The notes: generated by a model not told the origin, from the sequence alone. A DNA stretch of 5,765 bases from Chloroflexota bacterium (GCA_002696685.1 NZSI01000016.1:11636-17400), one strand, 5' to 3'; counted from the stretch's first letter, positions 1-5,765 are shown. Made by a program: numbers and translations.

Positions 1-102
1 GTTGGCTATACTCACGTTGCCCCACCTCCTCCCGCGATATTGATGAGAGAGATGAAGAAGTCTTTATCATCAATACACGAAGCTTTGGGGAGGTCTGACT
101 AA
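1..102 (+). CDS. Possible 3' end of an unidentified gene (partial)
   Basis: Frame 1 is open from the window edge to a TAA at 100-102 and encodes 33 residues, beginning VGYTHVAPPPPAI and ending HEALGRSD. A proline run followed by a charged, helix-like tail looks like a plausible protein C-terminus. If real, the gene converges on the leftward oxidoreductase with a 30-bp gap. I do not recognise the family. Frame 3 is also open from the edge to a TGA at 96-98, so the reading frame is not certain, and 33 codons is too short to separate coding from chance. Only the sequence to the left of the window can decide this. Confidence 0.3.
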   Translation, partial: VGYTHVAPPPPAILMREMKKSLSSIHEALGRSD

Positions 103-132
103 TATCATAGCCAGTTCAAAATCCAGCGATTG

Positions 133-1752
133 CTAGGACTTCGGCTGATTCCGTTCATTTTTTGATACACGTAGAGATTCATTTCGGATGAGATCTATCA
201 TTCTTTCTGCGATCATCATAGTGGTAGCGTTTGTATTGGCCCTAATGCAGTCAGGCATGATGGAAGCATCAATAACTTTTAGATTGGTTGTTCCTCTCAC
301 ATCACCAAACTGATTTACAACCGCTAGTTCGTCTGAGTCTGGTCCCATCTTGCAAGTCCCGGAGATATGCTGGCCGGTTGTAGCGTTTCTAAGTATCCAG
401 TCATCAAGTTCATGATCATTGGATAGATCTACATCGGTTGGTTGAAGCCTTTGGCTAATAATGTTAGAGAAATGTTTTGATTCACCTAAATTAATTGCTT
501 TACGCATCCCTTCACGGCCCCGTTCCAAGTCGAATTCTGTGCTGTAGTAATTAAAATTTAGTTCGGGTTGTTCATTAACGTCAGATGATACCAACCGTAG
601 GTGTCCTACACTTTCTGCCAGCTGCAAGGAGACTGAAATCTTTACCCCAATTGGGGTATTTATGTCTGCATGATGACTTTGGGTAGACTCACTCAGCCGG
701 TCTTCTACGCGGCTATCGGCTATAGCAAAGCTATTGAAAGACAGCTTCATATCATTTCGTATTTCGGAGCCGGCTGCTGTGTAACGGGCTGAGACCTGGG
801 TTCGTGGAGCCTCTGGGTCTTGTATATGCCCCTCTTTGACAGCCCAAAGAGCAGACATGATTGGGTGATCCCGAAGATTTGCACCAACCCCTGGATTATC
901 TTTGACAACATTTATTCCTAATGAGGTTAGTTGATCAGCTGGACCTATTCCTGACAGCATAAGTAATTGAGGTGAAGCCACTGCACCTGCACTGAGAATT
1001 ATCTGGTTTCCATAGACAGTAAATTTTTCTCCCTGGCTTTCAACCTCAAGTCCGCATGCAGAAGTTCCATCGAATATAATTTTCTGCGTGATGCAATTTG
1101 CCTTTATGGTTAAATTAAGCCGATGTCTGGACATCGTTAAATAGCCTAAATTCGTGCTCCATCTAATTCCATTGGGATTATTAAATGGAGTCGGCCCAAC
1201 ACCGGTTACATCTGGGTGATTCTGATCTGGCCCGTCGGGGAATCCGGAGTCCTTACAGGCATCATAAAAGGCTACTTGTGATTCTATCCAATTTTCCCGT
1301 TTATGCCTTCGGGCGATTATCGGTCCGTCACTGCCGTGAAAATCTCCTGAATAATCAAGGTCAGTTTCCAATTTTCTAAAATATGGTAAGACCTTCTGAT
1401 AGCTCCACTCATTGTTTCCCATGTCATTCCACATGTCATAGTCTTCGGGCATGCCTCGTAAGAAAACTTGACCGTTAATAGAACTTGACCCTCCTATCAC
1501 TCTGCCTCTTGGGACTGGCATGGGAGCTGCCTTTGGCGAAGGATTTCCCCAAAACTGCCAGTTGTGATCTTTCGTAATGATATCTGCGCCAGTGGAGAGG
1601 CCTATTCGTACTTCATCTGGTAGAGATTCAATGTCTGGGTAATCGGGCCCCGCTTCTATTAGAAGGACTGAAGTATCGGGTTTTTCAGTTAGTCTCGTTG
1701 CCAAAATTGCTCCCGCAGACCCGGCTCCGACAATAATGTAATCGTATTTCAT
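133..1752 (-). CDS. GMC family FAD-dependent oxidoreductase (choline/alcohol dehydrogenase-like)
   Basis: Flavoprotein of the glucose-methanol-choline family, 539 residues, a normal full length. Such enzymes oxidise a primary or secondary alcohol at FAD and pass electrons to oxygen or another acceptor; the substrate cannot be told here. Residues 4-14 carry the Rossmann FAD motif IIVGAGSAGA, with the ribose-binding Glu at 33 (LLIEAG). GMC signature 1 is PRGRVIGGSSSINGQVFLRG (81-100) and signature 2 is GAVASPQLLMLSGIGP (256-271). The C-terminal catalytic block has HISGTCKMG with the expected active-site His at 462, VIDASIMP (493-500), and NTN (506-508), where the second catalytic residue (Asn) normally lies. 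No signal peptide or membrane segment is seen, so it is probably cytoplasmic. An in-frame GTG at 1797 would add 15 residues, but it has no Shine-Dalgarno and the Rossmann strand begins right after the ATG at 1752, so I chose the ATG; its own ribosome site is weak (GGAA about 12 nt upstream). It is divergent from the hydroxyacid dehydrogenase gene. Family assignment is firm; calling it BetA or any specific dehydrogenase would be unsupported. Confidence 0.95.
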   Translation of the reverse strand: MKYDYIIVGAGSAGAILATRLTEKPDTSVLLIEAGPDYPDIESLPDEVRIGLSTGADIITKDHNWQFWGNPSPKAAPMPVPRGRVIGGSSSINGQVFLRGMPEDYDMWNDMGNNEWSYQKVLPYFRKLETDLDYSGDFHGSDGPIIARRHKRENWIESQVAFYDACKDSGFPDGPDQNHPDVTGVGPTPFNNPNGIRWSTNLGYLTMSRHRLNLTIKANCITQKIIFDGTSACGLEVESQGEKFTVYGNQIILSAGAVASPQLLMLSGIGPADQLTSLGINVVKDNPGVGANLRDHPIMSALWAVKEGHIQDPEAPRTQVSARYTAAGSEIRNDMKLSFNSFAIADSRVEDRLSESTQSHHADINTPIGVKISVSLQLAESVGHLRLVSSDVNEQPELNFNYYSTEFDLERGREGMRKAINLGESKHFSNIISQRLQPTDVDLSNDHELDDWILRNATTGQHISGTCKMGPDSDELAVVNQFGDVRGTTNLKVIDASIMPDCIRANTNATTMMIAERMIDLIRNESLRVSKNERNQPKS

Positions 1753-1822
1753 GAGGGATATTCCATATAAGTTCACAGATATGTATGTTTCTTGCACGAA
1801 TATTGGCGAAGGATAACATTTC

Positions 1823-1840
1823 AGATAGTTTCGGGTATCT
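1823..1840. repeat. Short inverted repeat, possible operator
   Basis: The arms AGATA (1823-1827) and TATCT (1836-1840) are perfect inverted complements around an 8-nt spacer GTTTCGGG. Extending each arm outward by three bases gives six matches of eight. The size and position in a divergent promoter region would suit a dimeric regulator, and the TATAAAT box lies 5 bp to the right. Five-base arms occur often by chance, so this is a candidate only. Confidence 0.2.
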
Positions 1841-1912
1841 AACCCTATAAATAACTGATGGAAGATTAATCCGTCTATTAGGCATTAAAATCTCTTAGAC
1901 TTATTGAATTGC

Positions 1913-1946
1913 GGAGGTCAAAATGAGAGTGAAAACACGAAAGTAA
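1913..1946 (+). CDS. Possible seven-residue leader peptide (MRVKTRK)
   Basis: GGAGG at 1913-1917 stands five bases before an ATG at 1923-1925, and the frame runs seven codons (Met-Arg-Val-Lys-Thr-Arg-Lys) to a TAA at 1944-1946. The ribosome site is as good as that of any gene in the window, so initiation here is plausible. It lies 21 bp before the hydroxyacid dehydrogenase start and in the same frame, with a second in-frame TAA at 1956-1958. The peptide has four basic residues of seven. It could be a leader peptide that couples translation to the gene, or a leftover of a duplicated start region. The span given includes the ribosome binding site. Confidence 0.3.
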
Positions 1947-1947
1947 A

Positions 1948-1961
1948 TCCTTATTTAAGGA
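1948..1961 (+). promoter_or_regulatory. Small hairpin overlapping the Shine-Dalgarno of the hydroxyacid dehydrogenase
   Basis: TCCTT (1948-1952) and AAGGA (1957-1961) are perfect complements around the tetraloop ATTT (1953-1956). The right arm is the first part of the strong AAGGAGG ribosome site (1957-1963) that serves the ATG at 1968 with 4-nt spacing. Folding would partly hide that site. The 5-bp stem is weak and AT-rich, so any effect may be modest. Its left arm starts one base after the mini-ORF stop codon, so a ribosome terminating there would cover it and keep it open. Confidence 0.35.
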
Positions 1962-1967
1962 GGCAAA

Positions 1968-2921
1968 ATGCTTAATGTAGCCATATTGGACGATTACCAG
2001 GATAGTGCTCTTGAAATGGCAAATTGGGACACCTTGTCTGAAAAAGCAGAAATTACTGTTTTTAATGACCACATCCATGATCGTGAAGTCTTGATTAAGC
2101 GATTGAGAAAGTTTCAGGTGATATGTGCAATGAGGGAGAGAACACCATTTTCCAAAGAGGTTCTCAAGTCTCTTCCAAACTTAAAATTGTTGGTTACTAC
2201 CGGGATGAGGAATGCCTCAATAGATATTGAGACTGCCTCCCAACTCGGCATAACGGTTTCTGGCACTGAAGGACTTCCCTACCCTACTGCGGAACTTACC
2301 TGGGCATTGATTCTAGCGTTGGCGAGAAACATTACAGTGGAGCATCAATCGGTTAAGCAAGGCATATGGCAAAAGGATGTTGGAGTTGGATTAAAAGGGA
2401 AAACCTTAGGAATAATAGGATTGGGAAACCTTGGCAGTCAGGTTGCCATTTACGGAAATGCTTTTGGTATGGAAGTGATTGCCTGGAGTCAAAATCTGAC
2501 CAGTGACCTGGCTAAAGGGAAAGGTGCCAAATACGTTTCTCTTGACACCCTGATGTCAGAATCTGACTTTGTGACTATTCACACCGTTCTCAGCCCGCGA
2601 ACTAACGGTCTCATAGACGGTTCCAAACTGAACTTAATGAAGAAGACAAGTTATTTGGTAAATACCTCTCGAGGGCCAGTAGTTGATGAAGATGCGCTAA
2701 TTAAAATTCTGGAAGATGAGGGCATAGCGGGTGCAGGTTTGGATGTATTTGACCTCGAACCTTTGGAAAGTGACCATCCTTTGGTCCTCTCCGACCGCAC
2801 TGTGATTACCCCCCATATCGGATATGTGACACGCGAAACCTACCAAATTTTTTTTGAACAAAGTTTGGAGTGTGTGAGTGAATTCTTATCGGGAACACCC
2901 GTGAGGATTATTAATAGCTAA
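1968..2921 (+). CDS. D-2-hydroxyacid dehydrogenase family protein, NAD(P)-dependent
   Basis: Member of the D-isomer-specific 2-hydroxyacid dehydrogenase family (317 residues, normal length), which interconverts 2-oxoacids and D-2-hydroxyacids in the cytoplasm. The N-terminal catalytic half (1-100) ends in the substrate-loop region LLVTTGMRN (74-82) and SGTEGLPYPTAE (98-109). The nucleotide-binding domain (about 101-285) has the dinucleotide motif GLGNLG (151-156). The catalytic triad is present: Arg235 in NTSRGPVVDEDAL, Glu264 in DVFDLEP and His283 in TPHIGYVT. At the end of the second beta strand, where NAD-specific members usually have Asp, the sequence is AWSQN (172-176), with Ser at 174; this may favour or tolerate NADP(H), by inference. 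The ATG at 1968 follows AAGGAGG with 4-nt spacing, a decisive start. The yajQ-like gene follows after 39 bp on the same strand, probably co-transcribed. The substrate is not determinable; phosphoglycerate, glyoxylate/hydroxypyruvate or another oxoacid are all possible. Confidence 0.94.
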   Translation: MLNVAILDDYQDSALEMANWDTLSEKAEITVFNDHIHDREVLIKRLRKFQVICAMRERTPFSKEVLKSLPNLKLLVTTGMRNASIDIETASQLGITVSGTEGLPYPTAELTWALILALARNITVEHQSVKQGIWQKDVGVGLKGKTLGIIGLGNLGSQVAIYGNAFGMEVIAWSQNLTSDLAKGKGAKYVSLDTLMSESDFVTIHTVLSPRTNGLIDGSKLNLMKKTSYLVNTSRGPVVDEDALIKILEDEGIAGAGLDVFDLEPLESDHPLVLSDRTVITPHIGYVTRETYQIFFEQSLECVSEFLSGTPVRIINS

Positions 2922-2943
2922 TATACTGTGTAAATCAAACATG

Positions 2944-2951
2944 AAAGGAGG
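2944..2951 (+). promoter_or_regulatory. Strong ribosome binding site that sets the yajQ start
   Basis: AAAGGAGG is an eight-base match to the anti-Shine-Dalgarno. It lies 9 nt before the ATG at 2961 but overlaps the nearby TTG at 2952, which therefore cannot use it. This fixes the start of the YajQ-like protein at 2961. Confidence 0.8.
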
Positions 2952-2960
2952 TTGATCATA

Positions 2961-3446
2961 ATGCCATCATTCGACGTAGTTTCACGAACAGATTTGATGG
3001 AAGTGGATAATGCTATCAATGAGGTCAGGCGACAGGTCAGGCAAAGATTTGATTTGAAGGGAAGTAATTGCGAAATCGGTCGTGCGGATAATGATCTAAC
3101 TGTGATAGCAGACGACAATATGAAGCTTACCCAATTACAGGATTTGTTAAGACAAAACCTAGCACGTAGGAAAGTAGACAGCGGATCTTTTGATTTTCAA
3201 AAGCCGCAGAGTGCATCTGGTGATTCTCTTCGGCAAACGATTGTCATACAACAGGGTGTTGATTCCGATTTGGCCAGAAAAATCAATAAGGCTGTGAAAG
3301 GCTCAAAAATCAAGGTACAAATTTCTATAAAAGGATCCGAACTTCACGTGTCGGGGAAAAAAAGAGATGATCTACAAAATACTATTGAATTCATAAAAAA
3401 AATGGATAATTCTCAGCCATTGCAATACGTGAACTTTCGTGACTAG
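2961..3446 (+). CDS. yajQ: YajQ family (UPF0234) nucleotide-binding protein
   Basis: Small cytoplasmic protein of the YajQ/UPF0234 family, 161 residues, matching the family's usual 160-163. It opens with the hallmark MPSFDVVS and closes with QPLQYVNFRD, as in E. coli YajQ. Also family-like are RFDLKGS (29-35), the helix KLTQLQDLLRQNLARR (55-70), RQTIVIQQGVDSDLARKI (91-108), KGSKIKVQISIKG (113-125) and LHVSGKKRDDLQ (128-139). Family members form a two-domain alpha/beta fold; E. coli YajQ was reported to bind nucleotides and tRNA, and the Xanthomonas homologue (XC_3703) is a c-di-GMP receptor that works with the regulator Clp. Whether this protein binds c-di-GMP is not shown by the sequence. 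A TTG at 2952 would add three residues but lacks a usable ribosome site. It lies 39 bp after the hydroxyacid dehydrogenase gene with no visible terminator between them, so a shared transcript is likely. Confidence 0.95.
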   Translation: MPSFDVVSRTDLMEVDNAINEVRRQVRQRFDLKGSNCEIGRADNDLTVIADDNMKLTQLQDLLRQNLARRKVDSGSFDFQKPQSASGDSLRQTIVIQQGVDSDLARKINKAVKGSKIKVQISIKGSELHVSGKKRDDLQNTIEFIKKMDNSQPLQYVNFRD

Positions 3447-3527
3447 CTAAACCTTCTCGGAAAACCATGTCTCGAAAATTTCGTGAGTCGTTAGATTTCG
3501 AAATTCTTATTCAAAAACGGCTCAATT
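3447..3527. other. Convergent intergenic gap without a clear terminator
   Basis: These 81 bases separate the 3' ends of the yajQ-like gene and the leftward DUF1800 gene. They hold a weak imperfect inverted repeat (about 3471-3487, CTCGA paired with TCGTGAG) and a palindrome ATTTCGAAAT at 3495-3504. Neither has a GC-rich stem followed by a T-run on either strand, so I see no classical intrinsic terminator. One or both could still fold as a bidirectional stop signal. Confidence 0.4.
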
Positions 3528-4955
3528 TTAGCAAAGTTGAAACTCTTTGCTTGAAGAAATGATTTGGAACGCCTTGGTTATTATAGGTTCCGGTGCGGAC
3601 GTAAAGTCACCGTCCGCAGAATGGGCGTGTTCCGCTATTGTCATAAGAGAATCATAGGTGTCGGGAGAAACTTCTAATTCTCCTAGGATAGCAATGCATT
3701 TATCCACTAATTCGGTCGGGCTAGTTTTGGTATTTATCGATTTGCCCACCCGGGCCACCATTTTTTCCACGCCAGGGTTCGATAGATCCGTAATATATTT
3801 ACTAGCAAAATTGACTCTATCTACAAGAGATCCGCTGGTGATCCATTCTTCACCCGTATGCCAACCCTCCACGGAGGGTGGATTTGTGAGCTTTTGGCCC
3901 ATGAAACCACTTTCTTCCATTACTTGGTAAACAGTATTGTCGGCCCCATCAATAACATTAAATTCATTTGTGTAACGTAGCGTGTTAACTATAAATTCAG
4001 CAGGACTTTTAATTCTGGTGAATCTTGATTGTTTAAAGAAATCTGAATTGAACAAGAATCGAAGCATTTCCCTGATGGAATAACTCGTCTCTCTATAAGC
4101 TTGTGATAATTTGTTTATGGCATCAGGGTCTTTTGGTGGGACATGTCCCCATTGTGGGACAGGTACCTCGTCAGCAACGAAATAATTGTAGAGATGGCGT
4201 GATACGAATTGAGCGGTTGCTTCCTGCTTACAGATGATCCGTATTATGTCATCTCCATTGAAGTTACCAGTTTCCCCCAGAAAAGTTTTTTCTCCTCCGT
4301 CGTGGTCGTTTTCGTCATATTCAAAGTGCCAGAAAATTCTTCCATAGGGCCATATAGAGTCCTTATTTCCCATAAGAGCCATATATTCTGAGTTTTCTAT
4401 TGTCCACCCCGTGAATGCCCTGGCGCACTCCTTGATATCTTGCTCAGTGTAGTTACCTACACCCATGGAAAAGAGTTCTAGGATTTCCCTTCCGTAGTTC
4501 TCATTGATTTCGTTTTTGTGGTTCGTCTGATTATCAAGCCATACGATCATTGCTGGATCTTTCGATAGTTCAATCAAAATATCGTCAAATTTCTCTAGGC
4601 CTTTGTCTCTGAACATATTGATTTGGTTGTTGATAGCACCAAAATTATTTATTTTCGGCTCAGCTGTGGCAAAAATGCCGTGCCAGAATAGGGAAATTTT
4701 CTCTTCCAGAGGTGAATCGGTGGTGAGCATACGGTAGGCCCAGTGCATTGGGTTATGATGCAGTTGAGCATGCATATTCGGATGTCTTCGGTAGATCAGG
4801 TCGTCGGTAACATGATCTAAACTCTCCCTATCCAAAAAATGATCAACCAGGTCCTCATAAACCATGGACTCGTAATAATCTAATTCATCAGGAGTTGCGC
4901 CAAAGCCTGCTCGTCTTGCCAAATGAGCCGCCAATTTTCTGTCCCGGGTCGCCAT
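3528..4955 (-). CDS. DUF1800 domain-containing protein
   Basis: A 475-residue protein of the DUF1800 (PF08811) family; the biochemical role of the family is not established. Family motifs run through its whole length in the usual order: HLARRAGFGATPDEL (11-25), EKISLFWHGIFATAEPKINN (85-104), NENYGREILELFSMGVGNYT (151-170) followed by EQDIKECARAFTGW (171-184), DHDGGEKTFLGETGNFNGDD (217-236), the YNYFVADEVP region (256-265), IKSPAEFIVNTLR (315-327), MGQKLTNPPSVEGWHTGEEW (352-371), and a final IISSSKEFQLC. It is complete and apparently intact. No signal peptide or membrane segment is seen. The ATG at 4955 follows GGAGG (plus-strand 4960-4964) by 4 nt and gives the family N-terminus; an in-frame TTG at 5003 would add 16 residues of unlike sequence and has no comparable ribosome site. 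It follows the NHL-repeat gene on the same strand with a 51-bp gap, so the two are probably co-transcribed. Genes of this family often sit beside a DUF1501 gene, but none is adjacent here. Confidence 0.94.
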   Translation of the reverse strand: MATRDRKLAAHLARRAGFGATPDELDYYESMVYEDLVDHFLDRESLDHVTDDLIYRRHPNMHAQLHHNPMHWAYRMLTTDSPLEEKISLFWHGIFATAEPKINNFGAINNQINMFRDKGLEKFDDILIELSKDPAMIVWLDNQTNHKNEINENYGREILELFSMGVGNYTEQDIKECARAFTGWTIENSEYMALMGNKDSIWPYGRIFWHFEYDENDHDGGEKTFLGETGNFNGDDIIRIICKQEATAQFVSRHLYNYFVADEVPVPQWGHVPPKDPDAINKLSQAYRETSYSIREMLRFLFNSDFFKQSRFTRIKSPAEFIVNTLRYTNEFNVIDGADNTVYQVMEESGFMGQKLTNPPSVEGWHTGEEWITSGSLVDRVNFASKYITDLSNPGVEKMVARVGKSINTKTSPTELVDKCIAILGELEVSPDTYDSLMTIAEHAHSADGDFTSAPEPIITKAFQIISSSKEFQLC

Positions 4956-4959
4956 ATTT

Positions 4960-4964
4960 CCTCC
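4960..4964 (-). promoter_or_regulatory. Ribosome binding site that sets the DUF1800 start
   Basis: Read on the minus strand this is GGAGG, 4 nt before the ATG at 4955. It supports that ATG over the in-frame TTG at 5003, which is only 3 bp from the preceding gene's stop codon and lacks such a site. Confidence 0.75.
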
Positions 4965-5006
4965 ATTCTCAGCAGTATTCCAATATAGTTTCAATTCCAA
5001 CAAAAC

Positions 5007-5765
5007 TTATTTCAGGTCAAATATTTGAATTCTATGCCTACTGTGTTCGGTGACGTACAGTAGTTGGTTCTTATCAATTTTCACTGAAACCGGTCCCCAA
5101 AATATATGCTCTGTTTGGGAAGCCCTATGGTAAGGAGTGTTCAGATGGGATGGGAGCGCCTTTATTGCCAAATCTGCAGTATGTCTAGCATTCAGCTCAT
5201 CTTGGTTTACATCTAGCCATTCAGCCGCCCATTTGGACAGAGTAGCTTCACCCTGCAGTATGGCTTGAAAAGATCCATTTTTGTCGAATATTTGAACTCG
5301 CTCGTTACCCCAGTCAGCAACAATGACACGGCCGTCTTTGGCCACAGCTACTGATGAAGGTCTGGAAAGTTGACCTTCGTTAGAGCCAGGTTCCCCAAAG
5401 TTTTGAATAAATCCTCCAGCGGAATCATATTTCTGTATTCTGTCGTTTCTCCAGTCAGCTACGTAAATATTGTCTTCATTGTCCGTACATATACCCCATG
5501 GTAGATTCAATGCACCTGGCTCACTTCCAGATTCTCCAAATGTCTGAACGATATTTCCATCATTAGAAATTCTTAGAATGCTTCCTTTAAATTGCTGCAC
5601 TACCAAGGCGTTACCAGCTGAGTCAAAACAGATTCCTGAAGGGGCTTCCAAGTTCGTAACTTTGGAAGTGTTTCTACCCCAGGCTTCTATAAATCTCCCA
5701 TCTCTATCGAATATTTTGATTTGATGGTGAGATTCGTCAGTTACGTAAAGTTTCTCTTCATCGTT
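5007..5765 (-). CDS. NHL-repeat beta-propeller protein (partial, 5' end outside window)
   Basis: The frame is open from the right edge to a TAA at 5007-5009, giving 252 visible residues with no start of its own; a TTG at 5651 is internal, because the 38 codons before it continue the same repeat pattern. NHL blades with the hallmark 'YVxDxxNxRIQxxD' ending are seen at visible residues 6-20 (LYVTDESHHQIKIFD), 100-114 (IYVADWRNDRIQKYD), 147-161 (VIVADWGNERVQIFD) and 236-250 (LYVTEHSRHRIQIFD), with a diverged blade at 39-77. Linkers such as FGEPGSNEGQLSRPSSVAV (123-141) are typical. Residues about 171-222 (starting GEATLSKWAAEWLDVNQDE) are an insertion before the last blade. NHL propellers usually act as binding scaffolds, and some are enzymes; no catalytic function can be named. 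Because the N-terminus is missing, a signal peptide or fused domain cannot be ruled out. It lies directly upstream of the DUF1800 gene on the same strand. Confidence 0.9.
   Translation of the reverse strand, partial: NDEEKLYVTDESHHQIKIFDRDGRFIEAWGRNTSKVTNLEAPSGICFDSAGNALVVQQFKGSILRISNDGNIVQTFGESGSEPGALNLPWGICTDNEDNIYVADWRNDRIQKYDSAGGFIQNFGEPGSNEGQLSRPSSVAVAKDGRVIVADWGNERVQIFDKNGSFQAILQGEATLSKWAAEWLDVNQDELNARHTADLAIKALPSHLNTPYHRASQTEHIFWGPVSVKIDKNQLLYVTEHSRHRIQIFDLK

Larger units (their letters stand above)
1753..1967. promoter_or_regulatory. Divergent intergenic control region
   Basis: This 215-bp non-coding stretch lies between two genes transcribed away from each other, so it must hold the promoter for the oxidoreductase and probably that of the hydroxyacid dehydrogenase-yajQ pair. 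It is AT-rich. I see a TATAAAT box at 1846-1852 without a convincing -35, an inverted repeat at 1823-1840, and an 8-bp palindrome GATTAATC at 1864-1871. No consensus sigma-70 promoter stands out on either strand. The right end carries a mini-ORF and hairpin described separately. The regulatory role is inferred from gene orientation. Confidence 0.6.

Noticed and set aside
2..132. Leftward coding sequence beyond the oxidoreductase stop
   Set aside because: The minus-strand frames here have early stops or no start with a ribosome site, and nothing recognisable is encoded.
123..137. Hairpin CCAGC-GATT-GCTAGG at the end of the oxidoreductase gene
   Set aside because: The stem is five pairs with a bulge, overlaps the stop codon and has no T-run on either side, so it is not a credible terminator.
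1185..1379. Forward 64-codon open frame inside the oxidoreductase gene
   Set aside because: It lies wholly antisense to a well-supported GMC gene, has no family resemblance and is a shadow frame.
1685..2078. Two leftward 66-codon open frames around the divergent region
   Set aside because: They overlap the start of the oxidoreductase in another frame and run antisense into the hydroxyacid dehydrogenase; neither encodes a recognisable protein.
2941..2955. Four-codon ORF (ATG AAA GGA GGT TGA) before the yajQ-like gene
   Set aside because: It is just an ATG falling before the Shine-Dalgarno bases, with no ribosome site of its own, unlike the mini-ORF at 1923.
2918..3118. Leftward 66-codon open frame over the start of the yajQ-like gene
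   Set aside because: It is antisense to a firmly assigned gene and has no recognisable content.
3658..3930. Forward 90-codon open frame inside the DUF1800 gene
   Set aside because: It is antisense to conserved DUF1800 motifs and has low-complexity, unrecognisable translation.
4209..4391. Forward 60-codon open frame inside the DUF1800 gene
   Set aside because: It is an antisense shadow of the conserved DHDGGEKTFLG region.

Overview
The window reads as ordinary bacterial chromosome: tightly packed genes, moderate GC (roughly 43-45% by eye), strong GGAGG ribosome binding sites and standard stop codons. A GMC oxidoreductase, a D-2-hydroxyacid dehydrogenase, a DUF1800 protein and an NHL-repeat protein together resemble gene content I associate with marine Chloroflexota of the SAR202/Dehalococcoidia type. 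That placement rests on family resemblance recalled from memory, not on a search. There are no rRNA or tRNA genes, insertion sequences, CRISPR arrays or phage genes.

Layout. Positions 1-102 may be the last codons of a rightward gene cut by the window edge. A leftward GMC-family flavoprotein oxidoreductase follows (133-1752). A 215-bp divergent intergenic region (1753-1967) separates it from a rightward pair: a D-2-hydroxyacid dehydrogenase (1968-2921), then, 39 bp on, a YajQ/UPF0234 protein (2961-3446). After an 81-bp convergent gap comes a leftward pair transcribed from the right edge: an NHL-repeat beta-propeller protein (5007 to beyond 5765), then a DUF1800 protein (3528-4955).

Functional reading. 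The left half is redox metabolism of hydroxylated organic compounds: an FAD enzyme of the alcohol/choline dehydrogenase type and an NAD(P)-dependent 2-hydroxyacid dehydrogenase sharing a divergent control region. Their substrates cannot be read from the sequence. YajQ is a small nucleotide-binding protein, a c-di-GMP receptor in some bacteria, and probably shares a transcript with the dehydrogenase. The NHL-DUF1800 pair has no assigned function. Four starts are reassigned to downstream ATGs or extended, on the basis of ribosome binding sites and family N-termini.

I see no clearly novel system. The most interesting non-coding structure is upstream of the hydroxyacid dehydrogenase: a seven-codon mini-ORF with its own perfect Shine-Dalgarno, ending directly before a small hairpin that overlaps the gene's real Shine-Dalgarno, with the two SD-start modules nearly identical. 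Other points to check are the loss of the NAD-type acidic residue in the dehydrogenase, a DUF1800 gene with no DUF1501 partner beside it, and a roughly 50-residue insertion in the NHL propeller.
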